DNA of 64,000 bases, from the NCBI GenBank assembly GCA_030435675.1, contig CM059621.1:11780001-11844000 (forward strand), written 5' to 3'. This document shows, piece by piece, positions 38,087 to 50,400 of this stretch; position 1 is the first letter of the stretch; the number at the start of each line of letters is the position of its first letter. The notes below the pieces were generated by a model that had not been told where the DNA came from, ran no database searches, and worked only from the letters and a program-made list of their open reading frames with translations. Made by a program: the position numbers and the translations under genes. Source of the stretch: Steinernema hermaphroditum (Eukaryota; Nematoda; Chromadorea; Rhabditida; Steinernematidae).

Positions 38087-39223
38087 CTATTGGATACGTG
38101 GGGGAATTGGCGCCACTGCCCCGTTGATGTCAGTAAAACCGATCCTGCTGTTGTCAAAATCGAATGTCATGCAGTAGCTGGAGAGGATCTCAAAACCGAA
38201 ATACCAATCAGGACCGAATCCGTAGGCCGCCGAATCTTCGAAGTTGACGACGCATCTCTCATTCGGCAACGGTTTCCTCCAGTTGACGTAGAGGGCGGCC
38301 GGGATCTGCAGGGTGGCACCATCTACCATAACCTCAAAGGCAGGCATTCCCCTGGCAACGTCGTAATCCACAGTGTAGGCGCCGTAGAGTCCATCCCAAG
38401 TGATGTTGTACTGGCTGACGAATTGGCTCAGAATCTTCTTGGGCATTCCGATGTACTCGGTGGTGGTGTCGACGACGGCATGAGCTCGGAACACCTTCTT
38501 GCTCCTTCCCAGTCGAACTCCATCGATGGCGAACTGCCAATAGCTCTTGGATGTGGCAGGAACCCAGTGGGGAGCTTTCTGCTTAGGAAAGCAGATTTCG
38601 TTGGCGCCGAATTGCATGGCCCCTCCCCACACTTCTCCAAGACGCATTGAGAACATCTGAGGAAGATTGGACAAGAAGTGCGACGCGAAGCTGGCGCCAG
38701 GATACTTAGACAGCGAAGGCCAACCGAGTCCGAGTCTTCCCGCGAACGACGGCAGCTGAGTGACAATTCCAAAAGTGATGTTTGGCATCATCGCACCCCA
38801 CGCGTCCTTAAAATACAGTGATTACAGCCTTCAGCAGTGGCAGGAATACCGAAACGGAATCCATAGCCGTATTGCTCGACTTGGATTCGTAGGTGACGGA
38901 CTGGGTGTAGTTGAAACATTCGTGCGTTCCTCGAGGGTCAGGGCAAAGAACGACTTCAAGGTCGGCACCAATGGTGTTGACGAGGAAGTCGCCCTCCTGA
39001 CGGTCGGATCCTATATGCAAAGGGACCGTAATACGGTCGTAGTCGCTCTTATCATGGTGGTAGATCTTTCCCTGTGGCCTTACACGCACGGTGGTAAACG
39101 GCACATTAAGTTGAATGCTTACCGAAGAGATCTACGATGAACGTTCAGTTCGTAGACCCTTGGAGGGACATCCCTTCCAAGAGCGGAGGAAAGAAGGACG
39201 CAGGCGACGATCCAGACCAGCAT
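38087..39223 (-). CDS. Secreted pepsin-like (A1) aspartic protease homologue, probably inactive
   Basis: Exons (complement): 39123-39223, 38850-39078, 38087-38806; 349 residues, phases close, introns 43-44 nt. Signal peptide MLVWIVACVLLSSALG. The two-lobed A1 fold is visible: N-lobe ITVPLHIGSD...GDFLVNTIGADLEVV, then Cys pair CPDPRGTHEC; C-lobe GRLGLGWPSL, FGANEICFP, AVVDTTTEYIGMP, PNERCVVNF, WYFGFEILSSYCMTFDFDN, RIGFTDI. Active A1 enzymes have DTG in both lobes; here the N-lobe motif is NTI (catalytic Asp replaced by Asn) and the C-lobe motif is DTT. A working peptidase is therefore unlikely; a binding, inhibitory or lipid-carrying role is possible. Short prosegment. Confidence 0.85.
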
Positions 39224-39885
39224 CACTACCGAATAATGCACCAATCACTAACATCCCAACCCATGTTATCTTTTCTGATAGCGGCACTTCCGTCACAGCC
39301 CTGACGCTGCAATTTTTCTTTCAACATACCTAAACACACTGCACTTAATGAGCTCTTGTGGAGTTATCAGTACAAAAACGGATGGCGTTTGTGTCCTGAA
39401 AGGTCTGCAAAAGGTGGTCATACAGATAAAACAGTGTTGATTTAGATGGCACATGTTGATATGTTTTGAACTTAGGTGTTCTACGCTTTCTATGGGGAGT
39501 TCGGGAATACAAAACGGAAACCAAGATAGTAGTACACATACTTCAGAGTTGTGATTACCGCCAGACTTCCTTATCTCTACTTCCAACACAGTCAAACACT
39601 GAATTTTGTGCACAAACGATAACACAGCGGCATTTGCCTGGCGTCTAACATTTTCAAAGGTCTAACAGGTCACTCGCCTGTAGAGATGAAGTGATCTGAT
39701 TGTAAACGAGTAACGCGAGTAAAAAGAACACCGAAGGATAATTTGAATTGGTGATTTGTATCGTCACAAACAAAGGAGTGGGCAAAGGACATCACCTGCT
39801 ACCATCTATGCGTATTCTACGTATATTTCTTCACGGTATGCTCACGGTATTTATCACGGAACTCTATATGCTCTCCTGGGCACTA
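39224..39885. other. Intergenic upstream of the protease-like gene
   Basis: No supported gene. Presumed promoter of the minus-strand protease-like gene, ending at the foldback element. Confidence 0.45.
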
Positions 39886-40683
39886 TACTCGCCGTCAAAA
39901 AAAACAAAGTCCGCACGTTCGGTCAGCGTGCGTGTGGTCTCCCCGATTTACAAGGGAAAACCTGACTTGAGCATCATAGAAGCTCGATTTCTCTGCGCCT
40001 GTGGCGTTTCGTCGAAATCCGTCAAATACAAATTGTTCGCTAGTGGCCAGAGCGCCGCTCGTGCCAAATTTCGCTGCGAACCGTGCGCTCTTTTCGTGCG
40101 AAAAAGTGTCTTTTCTCCGTGACTAAGTCTATTTTTCACGTTACATGGGAATTTCAGGACAGGTTTCTGGGCAGAATGGTAACATTCCCCCGGTATGTGA
40201 TCGCAATCTATTGCAGACCTTCGCTTCTGCCGAAATCTGATAGTTCGGGATCATGCAAGATGAGCTCTACTTGTGCATTGTCGTAGAGAGCGGACTATTC
40301 TTCGATTCTCATAGCATGCTCGTACCTGTCAGATTCCGTAACCGTCACGATCGGCGATAGATTGTGATCGCATACAGAACGAATTGCTGCCATTTTGCCG
40401 ATAAAACAGTTCCGAAATATCTATGCAGCATCTAAATGAGACCTAGTCACGGAGAAAAGACACTTTTTCGCACGAAAAGAGTGCACGGTTCGCAGCGAAA
40501 TTTGGCACGAGCGGCGCTCTAGCCACTAACGAACAATTTGTATTTGACGGATTTCGACGAAACGCCACAGGCGCAGAGAAATCGAGCTTCTATGATGCTC
40601 AACTCTGGTTTTCCCTTGTAAATCGGGGAGACCACACGCACGCTGACCGAACGTGCGGACTTTGTTTTTTTTGACGGCGAGTA
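39886..40683. mobile_element. Foldback element, 798 bp, about 240-bp inverted arms, TA target site
   Basis: Arm 39886-40125 is nearly the reverse complement of 40444-40683, with only scattered mismatches. The ends read TACTCGCCGTCAAAAAAAAC and its complement, each flanked by TA (39884-39885 and 40684-40685). The 320-nt centre contains a further short inverted pair (GTGATCGCAATCTATT and AGATTGTGATCGCA) and no transposase. The arms read as short open frames that are repeat-derived. A non-autonomous DNA transposon; the TA duplication points to a Tc1/mariner-superfamily source. Confidence 0.88.
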
Positions 40684-41419
40684 TAGGCTTGCACCGGAAG
40701 GAAAACAGCAATCACTGGAAACGATACCTAATAGATACCCGCAACATCGCCATGTCCTGTATACGTTTTACGTTTTACAGTAGCGGCTGACGTTCGGGTC
40801 TTGTCGATCCATAGCATGCCATGGCGAAAACGCTCGCGCGCGCGATAAGCCAGTCGAACCTAGGACGGCGAGCTTTTAAACGGCAAAACGTGTCAAGACC
40901 ACCAGGCACAATGATACTCAGTTGATGTGCGCAGTTTTCCCCGCTTTTTTCGTTCGTTGTTTCCTGTCAGCTTTCGCTTTGCCGTCGTGCGTGTATTTCC
41001 ATTTGTTTGACGGCGCCGGTGGTAGGCGACATCTTCTTGCGCAAGCCTCTTTGCTCCAAAATGAACTGTGTTCTCTTTCGTTCAAAAATGTTCTCTTTCG
41101 ATATAAAATTTGTGACGTTGTTCAGCACATGCCGAATGTTCCTTCTTGCTGTCGTTAGAAGTGTCGCGCTGAATTCGATTTAGCCTTAAATTTCGTGCAC
41201 ATTTGACGCCATTAATTGGTTTTCTGCATTCACGGCGCTTCCATTCGCGAGAGACGTCTCCTTTCCCGCGAATGTAGACGCAGACAGTTTTCCAGACGCG
41301 CAACTGCAGACAGAGTAAAGTAGACAGTATTTTCAGACAGTTACAAGCCTTCAAAAGGCCCGTTCGCCTCTACTCGGTTTCATTCGTTCGATTGACTGCC
41401 ACCAACCGGTCGAACCAAC
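40684..41419. other. Intergenic upstream of the GPI-type protein gene
   Basis: Presumed promoter and 5' UTR. No gene recognised. Confidence 0.45.
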
Positions 41420-42077
41420 ATGAAGCGTCTGTTCTCCATCGCCGTGTCGGCTCTCCTGCTCATCGCGTCGTTTGCCGTCGCCACTCAAAATGAAGCGCTT
41501 TCTGCGGATGTGCTTCCGAACACCAACCACAGCGTGGAGCTGCCCACCAACCCCTCACCGGACGTGATTCCCACCGGAGTCAAGGACGCCGAGGCACCCG
41601 TGAAGCTGCCGGAAACGACGAAGGAAGACTCGATTGACGTGCTCAAGAAGGAGGGATCTGGTGACGGCTTCCCCAAGTCGCATGCCGTCGAGAAGAACAC
41701 GGAGCCTGAACTCCAGAGCCCCTTCGAGATGGACAATGGAGAGCTGATCAGTCACATCGTGAAAAGAGATGAGATGGTTGTAAGTAGCGGATTTGGGTTA
41801 ATTAATTCTCCGCAACCCTTTTCAGAAGGCCAAGCCTGAGCTTCTCATGAGCGACAACGAGCAGGAAAAGACGACGGAAGGCGAGAAGAAGGAGCCTGAA
41901 GTTGAGGAGAAGTCGGCAACGAACTCGACCACGGCTGCAGTGACGACCGTCAAGCCCACTTCCTTCTCGCCTAAGTTCACCACTACCGCGTCGGGCAATA
42001 CCACCGCGGCCAGCTCTGCTGCTCACATCGGATATGTATTTGCGATGACATTTGTCCTTGCCCGCCTTATCCTCTGA
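41420..42077 (+). CDS. Secreted, probably GPI-anchored Thr/Glu-rich protein
   Basis: Exons 41420-41779 and 41826-42077 (46-nt intron), 203 residues. Signal peptide MKRLFSIAVSALLLIASFAVA, then a low-complexity Pro/Glu/Lys/Thr-rich body (LPTNPSPDVIPTG, EKTTEGEKKEPEVEEK) with an N-glycosylation site (NSTTAAV) and a Thr/Ser stretch (KFTTTASGNTTAASS). It ends in a small-residue plus hydrophobic tail (SAAHIGYVFAMTFVLARLIL) with no cytosolic part, typical of a GPI signal. A dibasic site (VKRDEM) could be processed. AATAAA at about 42104 fits poly(A). Tail-to-tail with the minus-strand KCC gene, 129 bp apart. No known family recognised. Confidence 0.8.
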
Positions 42078-42206
42078 AGTCAGAATAATTCTGACGTGTT
42101 AACAATAAAATTCCTGTGTATCAGTTCTTTATGTCTCATATAATTTAACAGCGTTTCTATTTATGGGCCCAAAGCTCTCTCGAACATCTTGACTGCTTTT
42201 ACTGTA

Positions 42207-45200
42207 TCATGAGCCCGTAGTGATGACTTCCTGGCCGGTTCCGCGGACGAAGAGAACTCGCTGCACTTTGTTGGAGAGGACCTCCAGGTAGTGGACGTAG
42301 TCGTCCATGCCTTCGATAGAGCGCGGAGGTTTCGGAAGGTTCATGAGGATAAGCTGCGAGTCGGCTGAGCGCTCGAGGATGACTTCGTTGAGGCGGACTG
42401 CGGTGTTCATCTTGTGCACCTTGGAGCGATCCAGGGCACGCAGTTTTCGCTCCTGCTCGGCCTGCTCCGCGGGGACGGCCATCTTTGCTTCCTCGCTGTC
42501 GGAGACGAGGTCCACTTCGTCGGACGTTTCCCCTGAAACAGCTCGAATGGGAGAGGGACTCAACAAAGGATGCAAACCATCGGCGGCTGTGGCCTTCTTC
42601 TCGGAGGCGGCGAGGAGCTGCTGGGCGCCCTTGAGGAACTTGGTGCGCTCCTCCATGCGGAGGGTTCGTTCGAAGGCGACCTTAGTGATCTGGGGGTCGG
42701 AGAGCTCGACGACGAGGATCTTGGCGTCGATGCGGAGGGCGTAGACGTAGGACTCGAGCTCCTCCTGCATGCGCACGTTGTTATCGGTCTCCTGGGCGAT
42801 CGCGATGACGCGCAGCTTGCAGTGGCGCCACACGCGGTTCTGCTTGAGGAGGTAGGCCATGAGGAGGCAGAGGCCGCCGTCCTGCACGATCCAGTAGACG
42901 TCGATGGTGCCGGTCATCTTGACGGCAGAGGTGGGGAAGTCGGTGATGCCCTTGGCCACCAGCAGCGACATGTCCATGGCGACGCCGGCGTGCATCTTGT
43001 CGGCGAACGTCTGGAACTCGGAGTCGTCCTCGTCGATGCCTTTCACAGGCCAGCTGAGGAGCAGCGTGTTGGGACGGAGCCCGCCCATGCCGCAGGACTG
43101 GATGAGGGTGGTGAGCGAGCCGGTGAGCTGGTCGTCGCCGTGGATGACCGCCTTGGCGAAGCCGCGCAGCTTCAGCTGTCCCATGTCGAACTCCATGCGC
43201 GCCTTCACGTCCTCGGCGCGCCGGCGGTCCTCGACGCTGGCGGTGTCTCCGCGCAGGAAGGAGACAATGATGCTGAGGCCCTTGCCGGCCTTCAGCTGCG
43301 AGGCGAGGTTCATGAGGTTCAGGTAGCGCACGTCGACGGTCTCCTTGGACCAGGGCATCGAGTGCATGAGGAGCACCTGTGGGCGCCAGTTCTTCGGGTG
43401 CGGGTCCTTGTCGTCGATCTTCATCAGGCTGTACTGCGCCGTGCTGAGGGCGAGACCGCGGATGCCGTCTCCCCACTCCTTCTTGGCTCTGAGGTGGCGA
43501 CACTAGAGAAGCCTCTGGGAGAAGACACTTACCCCTTCCACTCGACGTACTTGTAGATGACGAGGCAGAGGAGGCACGAGATGACGGCGTAGTCCCAGTG
43601 CGTGCTGAACATGATGAAGAAGCAGAGGAAGGCGCCGAGTAGCGAGAGGGTCCAGTGGTAGTAGCGGAAGCGGGGACGCCAGTTCGGAGCGCCGAGCACC
43701 GAGTGGAGCACGCAAATCATGTTGACGAAGGCGTAGCAGACGAGGAAGAAGAAGTCGACGACGGCGGCGATCTGGTCCATGGCGCCCATCAGGATGGCGA
43801 GCTCGGCGATGACGGTGGTGAGGATGAGGCCGACGAAGGGCTCGTTGTTCTTGGTGAGCTTGGCGAAGGGCGTCAGGAGGGGGATGACGTCGTCCTTGGC
43901 GATCGAGTGGAGCAGCCGGGGCGCGGAGCAGAGGCACTGGAGCGCGGCGCCGAAGGTGGACAAGAAGGCGCCGATGAGCAGGATCCAGGGACTGGGCCAG
44001 GCGAGGCTGGCGACCACCATGCCGCCGTCCAGCGAGAGACCGTATCTGAAGGGGAGGGGTGGGGTGGCACTGTGTTCGGGGTACGGTACTTGTCGCGGAG
44101 AAGGGGTCCCGAGATGGCCATTCCGAAGACGAGGGCGAGCGAAAAGTAGATGAAGGAGGTGGTGAGGGTGGCGGCGATGGTTCCCCCGGGGATCGAAGCC
44201 TGCGGGTTCTTCAGGTCGCCGCTCATGTTGGTGCCGGTGAAGATGCCGGTGACGGCGGGGAAGTAGATGGCGAGGAGCAGGAAGAAGGAGGTGGTGACAT
44301 CCTGGAAGACCTCCACGTTCTTGTCGGCTTGCTGTCCGAGGGCGTACTCTCCGAACTTCAAGTAGTTCGTGCCGAGGTTCTCTGCAACGTCACCGGATCA
44401 GAGGCGCCACAGAAGGCCGCCGCGTCTCACCGACGAGGGCGTCACTGCCGAATCCGGGGAAGCCGTTGACGCAGCGGAGTTCGTTATTGAGGAAGACCTC
44501 GGAGCAGACGCCACCGGGGCAGAAGAGCTCGACGACGGTGGAAGCGCTGGAATAGAATAGAATCGGGGTTAGGCGGGCCAAAACGAGAAACCATACTTCT
44601 TGACGCAGAAGGTGCAGAGGTCGTCGATGCCGAACTCCTCGGGAAGAATGTGTTTCGCCTGCAGCAGATGCTCACCGAGCATGCAGATACTGAAGTGTGG
44701 ACTTGAGGAGAGGGAGTGGGGTTACCGTATACCTCTGTCCGGCGTCGGGATAGAGACTCTTCTCGATACCTCCGGCGTAGCAGGAGAGAATGGAGAGGAT
44801 GACGCAGACGAGGGAGACCGGGGCAAGGAGCTGTACGAACTTGACGCCCATGGCGACGATGCAGAACTCGAGGATGAGCAGGATGGTGGCATAGAAGCGG
44901 AGATTGTGGGACATCATACCCATCAGGCCGGTGTCCGTGTGCACGGCCTTGCCGCCGATCGTGAGCTCGGGGAAGATGTAAAGGAGCAGGATCTCGACGC
45001 CGCCGACGAGGTACATCGACGTGGCGACGGTGTTGGCCAGGTAGAAGAGGATGCCGACGGCGCTGCCGAACTCGGGGCCCAGGTTGCGCGAGATGAGGAA
45101 GTAGGGCCCGCCGCCCTCGACCTTGCCGTTGGTGGCAACCGCGGAGACGGAGATGGAAGTGAGGAAGGTGCAGAAGCAGCAGAGGAAGAGCATGAGGAAG

Positions 45201-45544
45201 GTCTGGCCGATGCCGGCGACGCCGACGCACCACGCGAGGCGGATGAACATGGTGACGCCGAGGATGTGCTGGATGGTGGGCAGGTAGACGCCGAGCATGA
45301 CGCCCAGGTCGGCACTCTTCTTCGCGCCCTCTTCGTCGGCGGCGCCGGGCGTCGTGTAGCCCTTGAGGTACGAGCTGAAGAAGCTCTCGTTCTCCTCCTC
45401 GAACAGCGCCAGGTTGTTCGCGCCGAGCTCCTCATCGCCCTTGCGGAACGATCCGAACGAGAAGAGGCCGTTCTCCTCCTTCGACGGCGCCACTTTGTGG
45501 CCGGCGGCCGGGGCGCCGTTCTCCACGTTCTGCTCGGTGATCAT
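42207..45544 (-). CDS. kcc: K-Cl cotransporter (SLC12, KCC type), copy 1
   Basis: Moves K+ with Cl- out of cells; sets cell volume and chloride. Exons (complement): 44733-45544, 44597-44689, 44431-44546, 44090-44381, 43533-44045, 42578-43488, 42207-42532; 1020 residues, phases close. KCC signatures: LGVMLGVYLPTIQHILGVTM (TM1), ATNGKVEGGGPYFLISRNLG, the Cys-containing loop between TM5 and TM6 (FCPGGVCSEVF), FPAVTGIFTGTNMSGDLKNP, GAALQCLCSAPRLL, PNWRPRFRYYHW, and the C-terminal block VHKMNTAVRLNEVIL ending GQEVITTGS. It is KCC rather than NKCC by the Gly-Val-Tyr-Leu-Pro TM1 and the tail. The last intron (42533-42577, 45 nt) has no stop, so it can be read through. Very C-ending codon use throughout. 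It lacks the N-terminal extension and one intron present in copy 2. Confidence 0.95.
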
Positions 45545-47489
45545 GTCTCTGGATCCTCTTGATTACGGTAGAAGACGAACCCAGAAGAGAAGTGTGGTCG
45601 TTTGAGTGGGCTGAAACGGAGAGCGTCAGCGGAAGCCTCGACGGTGGAGGCGAGGCAAGCGCGAGAACTGAGCGGAGACTGATGCCTGCTGTCGCCGACT
45701 CGGAGGTATATATTACAAATTCACGGAGTAACCGCTCGCTCGAAAGACCAACCAACGGTCCTCGGAACTGTCGTCCGCGATCGCATTAGTTCGGATTAAG
45801 TCCTCCTAACTTTGACGTTTCAATTTCCATTCCTCGTCGATCGCCTGTTCCGCTAAGTGGCGAGCAATCACTGCTGCACAACTTCAATTGAACGGCGATA
45901 ATAGAAGACAAAACCGATTCAAAATTGCGGTTTGAAAAACGAAAGTCTTCAATACTTCAAAGGGCTTCGCAGAGCTTCGTCTAAAACTTCAAAGGGCGGG
46001 TCGTTAAAAATAGTAACAGTATTTATAGTGCTCCTTTCACAAAACAGGAACACATTCAATATTTCATTCGTGCCTCAGTTTGTCGCGCAAGCTGTAGAAA
46101 TGTGAAAGTGCGTAAAACGTCTCGATATGAAAGAACTAAGCTCTGAACGCTCAATGTGCCGCGAGCTTGCGACACGTATCGAGCTGCCACACTGCTACAT
46201 TTTGTGATAAAAGGATAATAGTAAATGCACTGCCATTCGTAAATGTTTTTGTAAAAATGCGGTTCGAAGAAGTAAGAGCCTTTTATTTCACCATTTCAGA
46301 GTTACAGTATGTCTTGCAAAGCTTGAAATCACTCTTTTTTCTGAGTTTATACCCTTGAATCAGCGGCGTGCAGGGCGTCATTAAAAGTACAAGGAAGAAC
46401 AATATCACAGCGTTACTCTTCTTTCTTCGCACGGGGGCGCGAAGTTCGAATGAATAATGGCGATTCCATTAGTTGGCGCGAGCGGCGAAGCGAAGCGCGA
46501 GCGAATCCGGAAGGGTACAGCGAACGGAGATTCGTTTCGTTATGGTTTCCAACGAGATTGGTTTCGGCTAGCGGACTTCGGCTGCATGTGGCCACGCGGA
46601 TGGAAACGTTGACGTACGGCTCCCTAGTCCTCCAAGCCGTCTGAAAGCGATCATTGCGCCAACAACATGGTCAAGAACGACCGCTCACTGAACTCATCCG
46701 AGTGAAGCAGTGAACGAGCGGACGGCCCGACCGTACGCTGTGGACACGTCTTACTCTTTTCGGGGACTCCTCACACCTAGCAAGCGCTCTATTTCATAGA
46801 GAAGGATATTCTGTCACAAGAAGTTATTTGCTGTGGATTGTGGATTATGGGCCGTTTCTTTTTCTAAGTTTACCGCCATTGATCCGATGATTAATAGTGC
46901 GCGCTCTTGATCGTATCTTGATCGCCGTTAGTGGCTTGAGGAATGTCGTGCAATCCATAAGCAGTAGTGACCGCGCGCCTTGAGAGGTCATCGTTAGTAC
47001 ATCTCTTCTTGCGATTTGCTGACAACGTTGAATCTCACGCCGCTGTATGCTGCGAACGGTGTACCATTTGTTTGTACAATTCTCCTCTCTTTCAGTTTTT
47101 GCGAGTTTTGACGTGCTTTCGTCAAAATCGTTCCCGCTGAGCGGTCATCGATTGCAAAGAGGCGTTAACTTTTGCCTTCGGCCCTTCAGATTACGATCCT
47201 ATGCAAATTCGGCCTCTGTTTTGTTTAAAAGAACCTTCTAGGATGGTCGCTTGCCGACCACCGCTCCACTGCTGCTCCCCTCACTGATGCCCGGATTTAC
47301 ATGCAAAATGAAGACAAACGACCGTTTTCCTTCATGTAACCGCTCTGTTTGTGACGCGTGACTCGGCCAAGTCCCCACCTCCCAGTCTCTCCATCCCCTT
47401 TCTGGCGACCATTTCGTTTCAGAGAACTCAAACGAACAGTTCGATAGTTCTGGATTTGTCTTCAGTGGCAATAAAGAGAATCCAGGACC
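45545..47489. promoter_or_regulatory. Shared 5' region of the divergent KCC pair
   Basis: 1.9 kb between the two start codons. Nothing coding is supported. TTGTCTTCAG at about 47457-47466, just before the copy 2 start, could be a trans-splice acceptor. Shared enhancers are possible but not visible. Confidence 0.4.
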
Positions 47490-50400
47490 ATGTCGACGGG
47501 CAACGACCCTGAAGGAGGCCTTCAGGCCGCTACTCCAAGGTGAGCTTCAGGGGTCCTTCCTGCTTCATGCAAATGTTACTGTTTCTGCTCCATGCTATGG
47601 TTCTCTGTGGAGAAATGGAGATGACCTCTCCGAAACGACTTTAGCGTTATTAACTACTTTCAACTATAGGAAGACGTTTATCAAATCCAAAGTCGAGGAT
47701 GGCGTCGAGGGAAGTGACATTTCGCGGTCGAACAGCGCTGTGTCCGACTCTGCTGCTGCTCAGTATGATAATTCCTCATGGCTACCGTGATTCTAATACC
47801 TACAGAGCATTAAACGGAGTGCGAGGAACGGACAAAGTTGCCCCCGCGGCCGAAGAGAAGGGACTCTTTTCATGGGGGTCATTCAGAAAATACGATGAGG
47901 AGTCCGGCCATGCGGGCAACTTGGCCCTCTTCGAGGAAGGCGAAGAGACCTTCTTCAGTTCCTACCTGAAGGCCTACACGACTCCTGGAGCTGCAGATGA
48001 GGAAAGCAAAAAGAAAAAGGCCGACCTGGGCGTCATGCTCGGCGTCTACCTGCCCACCATCCAGCACATCCTCGGCGTCACCATGTTCATCCGCCTCGCG
48101 TGGTGCGTCGGCGTCGCCGGCATCGGCCAGACCTTCCTCATGCTCTTCCTCTGCTGCTTCTGCACCTTCCTCACTTCCATCTCCGTCTCAGCCGTCGCCA
48201 CCAACGGCAAGGTCGAGGGCGGCGGGCCCTACTTCCTCATCTCGCGCAACCTGGGTCCCGAGTTCGGCAGCGCCGTCGGCATACTGTTCTATCTTGCGAA
48301 TACGGTAGCCGCTTCTATGTATCTTGTGGGTGGGGTGGAAATTCTGTTACTCTACATTTTCCCTGGCCTGACGATCGGAGGAACTGCAGTGCACACGGAC
48401 ACCGGCCTCATGGGAATGATGTCCCATAATCTGCGTTTCTACTCAACTATCCTGCTGCTCATCGAGTTCTGCATCGTCGCCATGGGCGTCAAGTTCGTCC
48501 AGCTCCTTGCACCAGTTTCACTAGTGTGTGTTCTCCTCTCCATTCTCTCCTGCTACGCCGGAGGTTTTGAGAAAACGTTGAACCCAGAGGCCGGACAGTG
48601 GTTCGTTGAGTCAAGAGCCGGATAATTATCAGAAATTGTTAAGTATTTGTATGCTCGGCGAGCATTTGCTACAGGCGAAACACATTCTTCCCGAAGGCTA
48701 TGGACTAGAAGACATCTGCACCTTCTGCGTCAAAAAGTAAGACATGATAAAGAACAATGACAAGGGCTGCTATTTGCATTTCAGTGCCACAAACGTCGTC
48801 GAATTCTTCTGCCCTGGCGGGGTGTGCTCGCCTCTTTTCCTTGAAAACAACATGAAGTGTGTGAATGGATACCCCGGCTTCGCCAGCAACGCTCTCATTG
48901 GTGAGCGCAATCGGTACTAATCAAGAAAAAGTAGTTTTCAGAGAACCTCGGCACGAACTACTTGAAGTTCGGAGAGTACGCCCTCGGACAGCAGGCCGAC
49001 AAGAACGTCGAGGTCTTCCAGGACGTCACCACCTCCTTCTTCCTGCTCCTCGCCATCTACTTTCCCGCCGTCACCGGCATCTTCACCGGCACCAACATGA
49101 GCGGCGACCTGAAGAACCCGCAGGCTTCGATCCCCGGAGGAACCATCGCCGCCACCCTCACCACCTCCTTCATCTACTTCTCGCTCGCCCTCGTCTTCGG
49201 AATGGCCATCTCGGGACCCCTTCTCCGCGACAAGTACCGTACTCCCAACACAATGATACCCCACCCCTCCCCTTCAGATACGGTCTCTCGCTGGACGGCG
49301 GCATGGTGGTCGCCAGCCTCGCCTGGCCCAGCCCCTGGATCCTGCTCATCGGCGCCTTCCTGTCCACCTTCGGCGCCGCGCTCCAGTGCCTCTGCTCCGC
49401 GCCCCGGCTGCTCCACTCGATCGCCAAGGACGACGTCATTCCCCTCCTGACGCCCTTCGCCAAGCTCACCAAGAACAACGAGCCCTTCGTCGGCCTCATC
49501 CTCACCACCATTATCTCAGAATTGGCTATCCTAATGGGCGCCATGGACCAGATCGCCGCCGTCGTCGACTTCTTCTTCCTCATGTGCTACGCCTTTGTAA
49601 ATCTCATCTGTGTCCTCCATTCTGTACTAGGAGCTCCTAACTGGCGTCCACGATTCCAATATTATCATTGGACACTTTCCCTTCTTGGTGCCTTCCTCTG
49701 CTTCTTCATCATGTTCAGCACGCACTGGGATTACGCTATTATCTCATGTGTGCTATGCTTGGTAATCTACAAGTACGTCGAGTGGAAAGGGTCAGTTCTT
49801 GTATCTTCATACGGGTCTTCAATCGTTGTTACAGAGCCAAGAAGGAGTGGGGAGACGGCATCCGTGGTCTCGCCCTCAGCACGGCGCAGTACAGCCTGAT
49901 GAAGATCGACGACAAAGACCCGCACCCGAAGAACTGGCGCCCGCAGGTGCTCCTCATGCACTCGATGCCCTGGTCCAAGGAGACCGTCGACGTGCGCTAC
50001 CTGAACCTCATGAACCTCGCCTCGCAGCTGAAGGCCGGCAAGGGCCTCAGCATCATCGTTTCCTTCCTGCGCGGCGATCCTTCGAGCATCGACGATCACA
50101 AAAACGCTGAGGAGATTAAAAAGCGCATGGAGTTTGATATGGGACAGTTGAAGCTGCGTGGTTTCGCCAAAGCCGTTATTTATGGAGAAGATCAGGTACT
50201 TTATTCTATTCCTAAAAAGGCGAAAAAAATTCTTTTCTTCCAAATTCGATCGTTATAAAGGTTTAATCATCCAAGTTTCCGTTAATACGCCAAATTTTAT
50301 TATGTGGTAAATAAAACTGTACTTACATACAGTAGGCGACAAGGCTGAGATATATTCAAGGGAGGCCTAGAACAAAAGTAGATTTGTTTTATTCAATTTA

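Noticed and set aside
41485..42026. Minus-strand frames opposite the GPI-type protein gene
   Set aside because: Mirror of a low-complexity coding region; the plus strand has the signal peptide, intron and poly(A) signal.
42570..43556. Long plus-strand frames opposite KCC copy 1, and equivalents opposite copy 2
   Set aside because: Shadows of GC-ending codon use on the opposite strand; compositionally odd (Glu/Val/Gly/His runs) and no splice context.
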